Shown here: in pieces, positions 57,668 to 64,000 of the stretch
Layout of the letters: every line of letters begins with the position of its first letter
Numbering within the stretch: position 1 is the first letter of the stretch
Assembly: GCA_003952965.2 (NCBI GenBank)
Contig: CM025853.1
Location: 16,447,324-16,511,323 of the forward strand
Source: Morella rubra
Taxonomy: Eukaryota; Streptophyta; Magnoliopsida; Fagales; Myricaceae
Reading direction: 5' to 3'
Length of the DNA: 64,000 bases
Position numbers and translations under genes: made by a program
Notes under the pieces: model-generated
What the model was told of the DNA's origin: nothing
What the model saw: the letters and a program-made list of their open reading frames with translations, nothing else
Databases searched by the model: none

Positions 57668-58632
57668 AGTAAAAAAGAAAACAAGTTAAAAGTCCTTGAA
57701 ACCCAAGTCAGTTTTAATAAAATCTTAGACAAGTTTAAGAAAACTCATAAACCTGTCACCCTTCAAGATTTGAAGACTGAAGTCCAACAAGTTAAAAAAA
57801 TATTTGAGAATTAAAAGAACAAAATAAAACTCTCGAACAAGAAGTTCTCCTTCTTAAAAGTAATCAAAATTTTAAGAAACAAAGTCAATCCTCCTCTGAG
57901 TCTAACCATTCGGATTCTGAAGCTACTCTTCCTATTATTCCTCAGGATGACCCAGAGTGTAGTAACAAGTTCTTAAGTATAGTCAGTCGGATGCATTTTT
58001 AGAAATGGCATTCCAAAGTAACCGTTATAGTTAATTTTGAATATTCTTTTGCTGTTGTTGCCCTTATAGATTCAGGTGCTGATCTTAATTATATTCAGGA
58101 AGGTTTGATCCCTACCAAGTATTACGAGAAGTCAAAGGAACATCTTCTCTCTGCCAACGGTAGTCAAATGGGTATTAATTATAGGTTAACTAAAGCACAC
58201 ATTTGTAAGGATAATGTTTGCTTTAAGTCATCCTTTGTTTTAGTTAAAAACATGCCTGATCAGAAAGTTATTTTAGGCACTCATTTCATTTGTCTGTTGT
58301 ATCCTTTCACCACAAGTAGTGAAGGTCTTACAACCAATATCTTTGGTCAAGATGTTACCTTTGAGTTTGTTAGTACTCCTAAGCCTAGAGAACTTACTAT
58401 GTTACAGGAAGCATCCATTAGTAAAACTCTCAATTTCATTGTTAGTAAAACTCAGCATCTTGATTTTCTTAAGGAAGAAATCAAGTTCAAAGAGTTGAGG
58501 ATCAACTCTTATCCCCTTCCACAAGTCATGAAGCAAATATTCTCTGAACCATGCAAACGTAGCCCGTGGGAGCTGGCCTGCAGCATCACTCCTATATATG
58601 AAACTCCTTGTCAACGAAGACGTTATATATAG
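57668..58632 (+). pseudogene. Pararetrovirus protease region and truncated end
   Basis: A coiled-coil linker (KKTHKPVTLQDLKTEVQQ, near 57740-57790) with frame changes precedes the aspartic protease motif, LIDSGADLNYIQEG (58065-58106). From 58105 to 58632 the frame is open: KVILGTHFICLLYPF and GQDVTFEF match locus 1. Viral similarity fades at about 58560, just before RT, and the last 20 codons (WELACSITPIYETPC) seem to be flanking sequence. The protease would process the polyprotein; this copy has no RT. Confidence 0.75.
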
Positions 58633-58647
58633 TCCGTAACAATCATT

Positions 58648-58690
58648 TGGCCAATGGTGAGTTGCCCGCGGTCTATATAAATAGCTGAAG
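58648..58690 (+). promoter_or_regulatory. Core-promoter-like sequence with no gene after it
   Basis: GGCCAATGG (CCAAT box) is followed 15-20 bases later by TCTATATAAATAGC (TATA box, 58671-58684). No ORF follows within the next 1.3 kb, so if genuine it is orphaned. It starts just after the viral remnant. Confidence 0.35.
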
Positions 58691-60006
58691 CATATATTAT
58701 ATATTAATTAATACACTAATTAAGAATTACGATTCGACTCCTTCCCCTAATGCTGCAATTCTAACTGCCACAAAAGACCGATTACAATTGTGCCGGACAT
58801 AATCCTCCACTCAAACTTCAACTTTCATTAATGGCACTTTATAATAGGGGCGCCATTAATTAAAAACCTTAATTTGTTTTGATTAATAGTAATCGGCACC
58901 TTTTGATTACTGTGTATATTTTGTAATTTGCATCTTAAAATACCAAATTTGTTGCATTGCATCCAAAATTATCAACATGTTTACTCTTTATATCTCGTTA
59001 AAATTGTAACACGCGTTTATATAATTTGGACCGTACAATGTTTCAAATTTGACAGTTTATAGTGCAAATTACAAAATTTGTGCTAATTAGAGAGTATAAA
59101 TTATATTATTTTTTTAAATTTTGTCACTAAAAATCAAATTTCTTGCTGGGAGAGTCAAGCTAGCTAGAGGAGATGAGGGCAAGGTGGTTCTCCCTAGCTA
59201 CCTCTATTTATAATCACCTAGCTAATGGGAACGTACGTATCGATTGCGCGCCTACTACAATACCTGTCAACAAGGACAGAGCTATGGGGGGCCTTGGCCC
59301 CCTAGTTCCCCAAAATCATTAAAGAATTTTTTTCCTTTAGCTAAAATATATGTTTTAAACTATTTTTTAAATTTTAGTCCCCTAAAATTTATTTATATAT
59401 AATTGGCTCCCCTAACATTCAATCCTAGATCTAAAATGCAACGTAAATGATAATGGTAAGAAGTAAATCGATCGGGCGAGGAGTACCCGAGTCTCATATT
59501 CCCTTTAATATCATTGCTTGTGGAAGCTCAAACCTAGATTTTTCTATGTATTCACCTCTATGTCCTCAAGATTTATTACTCTTGTAGCAATTAAATAATT
59601 GTTCTCCAGAGAATTTTACGTATAGAAAATCCTAAGAGTTCTAGAAATTAATAGAGTTTTGGGACACGAAATTCGAGACCGCGAAAAACCTGATCATTAG
59701 CAAAGAGTAGTAAACGATTATCACGACAGTAGTACACTATTGTTTAGGGAGCCGATATTCATGACCACAAAAAATCATACTAGGGAATTAAAGCATTTTA
59801 TAGCTTTATTTATGAGGCCACTCAATGCCCTTTAACGTTTTTGGCTATTCACGAACAAGAGAGAGTCCTCTTTCAAAGCCTAATTTTCCTACGCAGTAGG
59901 ATGTGACTTGATTCCCAACTTTGCCACTTTTATTGGTTACCATCTTTATTTATCTTTAGAGAATACATTAAGTTGATTTAAGTGTCTAAGTCAAGAGAGG
60001 AAGTTC
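58691..60006. other. Intergenic, no gene seen
   Basis: AT-rich. At about 59285-59400 there is GGGGGGCCTTGGCCCCCTAG followed by TTAGTCCCCTAAAA, a repeat text also seen near 9340 and 19190 (GTGGCCCCCAGCCCCCTC), probably scattered transposon remains. Confidence 0.4.
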
Positions 60007-60415
60007 CTAGCAACTCAGATTATTGCCACGAGCAACACCAAATTGGTTACAGTATTGAGTGTAATACTAGATACGAAATTGGACAGCAGTGGAATTTCCA
60101 CCGTTGCATTCAATTGCACCGTTGATTGCTCGAATTGTTGCTCCGAACCCTTGACTTATGACTTGGTGAACATTATTCATCCAGAACCACAAGGCAGTCT
60201 TGAACGAAATAATGAGATCTGAAGTCAAAGTTTCAGGAGAGTTTAATCCGTCGAATCCAATATTGCTTCCGCCCGCTCCGTAATTATAATTCCAAGTTAG
60301 CCGAAGAGGTCCACGGCCATAATATTTTTGGTCAGGGTTGCATGGATATTGTGTGTAGTTAGGGTGGATATTGTGTGTAGTTAGGGTCACAGTAGTTTTG
60401 TGATATGGCAAAACG
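60007..60415 (-). pseudogene. Class IV chitinase exon 2, fragment D
   Basis: On the minus strand an AG acceptor (60417-60416) precedes a decayed FCY segment. A 22-base tandem duplication (unit starts TGGATATTGTG, about 60346-60389) shifts the frame; then [40 protein letters not shown] and [19 protein letters not shown] are clear. TAG replaces a codon after QFRI (near 60067), and the C-terminus reads on (QYCNQFGVA...NLSC) to the normal stop. No exon 1, hevein domain or promoter is found upstream in about 3 kb. The catalytic glutamates are lost. A fourth, older member of the cluster, same strand. Confidence 0.88.
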
Positions 60416-60429
60416 CTGCACAAAAACAA

Positions 60430-61484
60430 AACATCTTGCTTCAGTTTTCACGTTAGCTTGTGCTTCTTTTGACTTATTCTAGGACGCACAAAGTATGTAT
60501 ATAATTGACAGATCATATACATATTACTGAAATCATATATATATAGATGAAAATCTACAGGATCCTATAAGCTATGTGAGGAACGGATCTTGTTGCAAGA
60601 CTTTGACTCGTTTAACAGAAGAAGTGGTCCTCGTTCGGCCAACGACTTGACGTCGAACCAAAACTCCTCTCATCTTGAAAGCAAATGTTGAATCGACATT
60701 AACCATGCGTGAACTGGGGAAAATCTTATCTGAGTTTTAGGTCGTTGTTGTAGACAGAGGGTTCTGAAAATCAACGTATGTATAGACTCAATTTCACCTC
60801 GTCGATATGCGACTGCAGAGCAGTTTTTAGCCTGTATACGTTGTTGCTTAAGGTTCTGTTTAAAGAAATTGTCCCGCGTTGTTGTTTAATTTCTCTCTAT
60901 TTGCCCTTGCACGGTAAAATAATAACTAGTTCAGATAAAAGTCTAAAAGAGAAATTAAGCAGAGCATCTTTATTTCATCGGCATCTTTTTAATGCTTCCC
61001 ACAAAGTAGTGGCCTCCACCGACCGCCACTCTTCCTCTTTCCCGTCCCAATTGGAGAACTTGGAGTCATTATCCTGTTAGAATAATAATAATAATAATTT
61101 AATAGTAAAAAAATGTTTAATTCACCCCTATGATTCATAAGTAATGATCATAGGTTTATATTATTTCAATTATAAGTAATACATATCATGAGTTAAAAAA
61201 AAAAAAGGTAAAAAGTATTTTGTTTTTCCTCAATCACAAGCACGTCTACAGGCACGCACGGTTCTAAGTTCGAATTCGCTACGAGGATAAAGTGTATAAA
61301 ATGGTAGTCTAAGTCTTAATTAATTAGGCCGCTAGCTCAAGGCACTTTTCGGAGTTTGCAGTGGCATTAATCCCATTAAATGCAACTGAGTTGAGCCAAA
61401 TTAATTCCAGCCCAATATACAGGATGTGCCAACGATTTTTTCTTATAAAAAAAAAAACTGAGGTTTATAAATAAATATGAGAGA
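60430..61484. other. Intergenic, no gene seen
   Basis: Contains GACTTTGACTCGTTTAACAGAAG (near 60600), with TTGACT text like the chitinase promoters and therefore perhaps the remains of D's upstream side, and a (AAT)n run at 61081. Open frames such as 60778-61080 have no recognisable product. Confidence 0.4.
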
Positions 61485-61492
61485 CCCTACAC

Positions 61493-62256
61493 TAAGGGTG
61501 GTTAACGGTAGTGTAGGTGACGGTTTGGCGAAAACCGTCACCGTCACCGCAATTGACGAAATCACATAATTGACACCGCCACCGCACCACTAAGGCACAA
61601 TAACCGCCCTTACCGGTGATGGTATTAACGGTAACGGTTATACGATAACCGCTTAAACTGTATAACCGCTGGAAAAAAAAAAAATAAAATTTTGGCTTTT
61701 CATTTTTTTTCACTGTTTTTGCTGTTTTCCTTGGATTTTTTTTGGACCTTTAAGACCATTTGATGCCTATATATAAGCAACAAATATAATCATTCAAATA
61801 TCATAACCTGTTTAAATTTCCAACATAATATCATAATCAATAATCATATCAAATGGACAAATATCATAACCTATTCAAACATAATATCATAATCATAACA
61901 AATATAATAAGCTGTCCAAAAGTCCAACATAATATCATATTCAAACATAAAAGACTAAAGTCCAATAAAAGTGTCAAACAATGTGACATAAACCAACTAA
62001 AATATTCCAACAAAAGCCCAACAAAAGTATGTCATATAATCAATAATCATCTTAAGTCTCAACTAGGGGGTTAACGGTAGTGTAGGTGATAGTTTGACGA
62101 AAACCGTCACCGTCACCGCAAATTGACGGAATCACATATTTGACACCGCCACCACACCGCTAAGGCACAATAACCGCCCTTGCCGGTTACGGTACCGGTA
62201 GCGGTGGTGGTTTTAGCGGTTAAAATCGTCACCGCCGGTGAAAATGAACACCCCTA
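61493..62256. mobile_element. hAT-type non-autonomous element (MITE)
   Basis: 764 bases flanked by a perfect 8-base duplication CCCTACAC (61485-61492 and 62257-62264). The ends TAAGGGTGGTT and (reverse) TAGGGGTGTTC are imperfect inverted repeats of hAT type. Two direct copies of about 180 bases, GTTAACGGTAGTGTAGGTGA... with runs of ACCGTCACCGTCACCGC, lie at each end (61500-61675 and 62070-62250). The AT-rich middle has no ORF of note. Confidence 0.78.
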
Positions 62257-62264
62257 CCCTACAC

Positions 62265-63597
62265 TCTACAGCATTACTTGAACTCCTAGCCATGAGTGAG
62301 TATACTCTCAAAAACTAAAGGTAAATAGAACCATTGATTCAGGTACTTGTTTATCATTTTATAATCTGCATTATAAAATTGTGAGGAGCATAATAATTCA
62401 AGATCTGTTGATGAAATATTCAATTCGAGGTTTCTATGACACCCTCCGCGTACATATCGAACTATTTCCATATTTGACTTCTTAAAAGTTAGAGCTCCTA
62501 AACATTGTCACAAATCGACCATACCTGCATGCTTCCCAAATTAGTACTTACAAACTAAGAAGACGTTTGGTTATAGTAAATTTTGAGAATTTTTTGTATT
62601 TTGAGAATTTTTAGGTAATGTTAACTTTCTTGGTATGCGTGTTGTAGTTATTTTTATGTGGTGTTAAAAATGATGTTTGGTTGTAGAATTTTTTGTATTG
62701 TGAGAATTCAAAAAAATCCTGACCCGAACAATATCTAAATATCAATTGCAAATCAAATCGAATTTAAAAAGTTTTATTATGAGAATCATTACTTTAATTG
62801 CTTCCTCCTATTTTGATGTCCCAGTTGAAAAATCTTTTTTCCAAAATCAAAACATTTATCGACCAAAACATGAAGTATATACCTAAGGTTTCCACATGAT
62901 TAAGGTTGGTATACTTCCGCACATGACATCAATAATCGATTGAGATCAGTTCTAAACTAGTACGTAACTGAGCTCCATCAACGCCTGGATTGACGATTTG
63001 TCACGAACTGGGGGGGCGGGGGGGGGGGGGGGGGGGGGGGGAGCAGACAAGGCCCTCGTATTTTGAACACCATTGCTCTTTTTAAGAGTCCTAATTGTCA
63101 ACGAAGCAAGTCCTAAGACACATAAGGAAAAAACCTGCAGCCGCAGAAGACAGCTAGTGCCTGCATTAATTTTGATGGAAACATTTCGCATTATACTCAT
63201 CATGAATGAGAATATGCTCTGGGTATTTGTCACAGCTCTGAGCTCACAAATACCAACACATAGTCAGACTTTGTTGTTGAGAAAACAAATAAATTAACAG
63301 AGCATGACAGATGAGGCTATTTCATAGGAGATAGCGGGGAGACTGTGGCTCGCAACAAAATCTCAAAGAAGCAAAAAAGTCAAAACTGGGAACGGAGAAA
63401 AGAATCAACAACTAATTGGGTTAATTTGGATAATTAGAGAAATTTGGACACTCGTTCACGTGTATCGAGTTTTGACGTACCTAACTCAATATTAATACAA
63501 GTTGAATTCAACGTCACCACAAACTCACGAGAGATGGTCTGTATCCCACATTTCAATTAAGCAGCAGTCTAGATTATTAAGCCGTGCATGTAGTATA
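62265..63597. other. Intergenic with a homopolymer G run
   Basis: No gene recognised. At 62560-62720 GTTTGGTTATAGTAAATTTTG and GTTTGGTTGTAGAATTTTTTG form a direct repeat about 107 bases apart. At 63010-63041 there are 32 bases of G with a single C (63017). Confidence 0.5.
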
Positions 63598-64000
63598 CAC
63601 TACAACAAAATTTGTTTTTGGGGATGGAAGATCCGTCCTAAAAAACCCAAATTCTATCCAAAAAACATTTTTGGGATGGAATTTGTCCGTCGCACCAGGT
63701 GTCCCAACAAGTCCGTTACAAAAAGGTTTTTTGAGACGAAAAATTTTGCCATCCCAAAAAGTACCCCTTTGGGACGAACATATTTCAACTGTTCAAATAG
63801 TACATCCAATCGTTCAAATCTTACATCTAACGACAACCGTTCAAATGCTACATCCAATCGTTCGAACGCTATATCAAATGGATACAATCGTTCTAATGGT
63901 GGACGAGTCATTCTAATGGTGGACCGTTTGAATTTTCATCAAACAATGAAACGTTATGATGTTCTAACGGTAGATGAATCAGTCTAGTGGGGGATGAACC
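63598..64000 (+). mobile_element. CACTA DNA transposon 3, left end
   Basis: CACTACAACAAAATTTG at 63598 is a CACTA terminus. Inward lie GGGATGG/GGGACGAAC/CCATCCC subterminal text and then repeats of CGTTCAAAT, TCGTTCTAATGGTGGA and ACATCCAATCG (63785-63990). The rest runs past the window end. No coding sequence is included. Confidence 0.75.

Larger units (their letters stand above)
54787..58560 (+). mobile_element. Second endogenous pararetrovirus copy, truncated
   Basis: It begins next to a (TA)n microsatellite (54747-54786) and holds a leader, movement protein, capsid and protease regions of ORF1, then stops before RT at about 58560. Protein text such as YEWNIDG, LKCPTLxDFxWYKD and DSGADLN matches the first locus, but with many differences, so it is a different but related virus lineage. 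No tRNA primer site is found in the short leader. Multiple stops make it non-functional. Confidence 0.82.

Noticed and set aside
60778..61080. 100-residue ORF in the 3' intergenic region
   Set aside because: No recognisable motif, no splice or promoter context, and no homologous copy in the window.
62952..63233. Poly-proline ORF on the minus strand
   Set aside because: The prolines come from the G run at 63010-63041; no other sign of coding.

Overview
The window is nuclear DNA of a flowering plant, most likely a eudicot. It is AT-rich, its genes have introns, the class IV chitinases sit in a tandem cluster, and most of the rest is CACTA transposons, LTR retrotransposons and endogenous pararetrovirus (Caulimoviridae) sequence. 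I cannot name the species.

Layout. 1-4726: 3' part of a CACTA (En/Spm) transposon whose other end is outside the window; it carries decayed TNP2 and Transposase_24 genes and a GATCGATCG-rich subterminal region. 4746-5083: one orphan exon of a malectin-like receptor kinase, cut off at its 5' side by that transposon. 5095-33132: three tandem copies of a roughly 3.6 kb unit, each with one minus-strand class IV chitinase (GH19) gene. Unit A (5095-8831) has an intact gene. Unit B (8832-18642) has a pseudogene split by a 6.2 kb Ty1/copia element, which itself contains a 1.29 kb solo LTR. Unit C (18643-33132) has an intact gene with two tandem chitin-binding (hevein) domains; its 3' flank carries an 11 kb rearranged endogenous pararetrovirus (19389-30341) arranged as a huge inverted repeat.

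33274-52851: a complete 19.6 kb CACTA element with both ends, a minus-strand TNP2 pseudogene, Transposase_24 and Transposase_32-like remains and long subterminal arrays of GTCCGGACG/GTTCGAAC motifs. A 9.7 kb Athila-type Ty3/gypsy retrotransposon (37463-47144) is nested in it. 54787-58560: a second, more decayed pararetrovirus copy that retains a movement protein ORF. 60007-60415: a decayed exon of a fourth chitinase. 61493-62256: a hAT-type non-autonomous element with an 8-bp target duplication. 63598-64000: the first 400 bases of a third CACTA element.

Only chitinases A and C look like working host genes. They would be secreted, chitin-binding defence enzymes, and all three tandem promoters keep the same pair of WRKY W-boxes (TTGACT, 36-37 bp apart). 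The most unusual structure is the pararetrovirus locus: two near-identical 3.65 kb arms facing each other around a 2.1 kb spacer, which if transcribed would make a long hairpin RNA against a virus. A small membrane-protein ORF lies just upstream of the viral primer-binding site.
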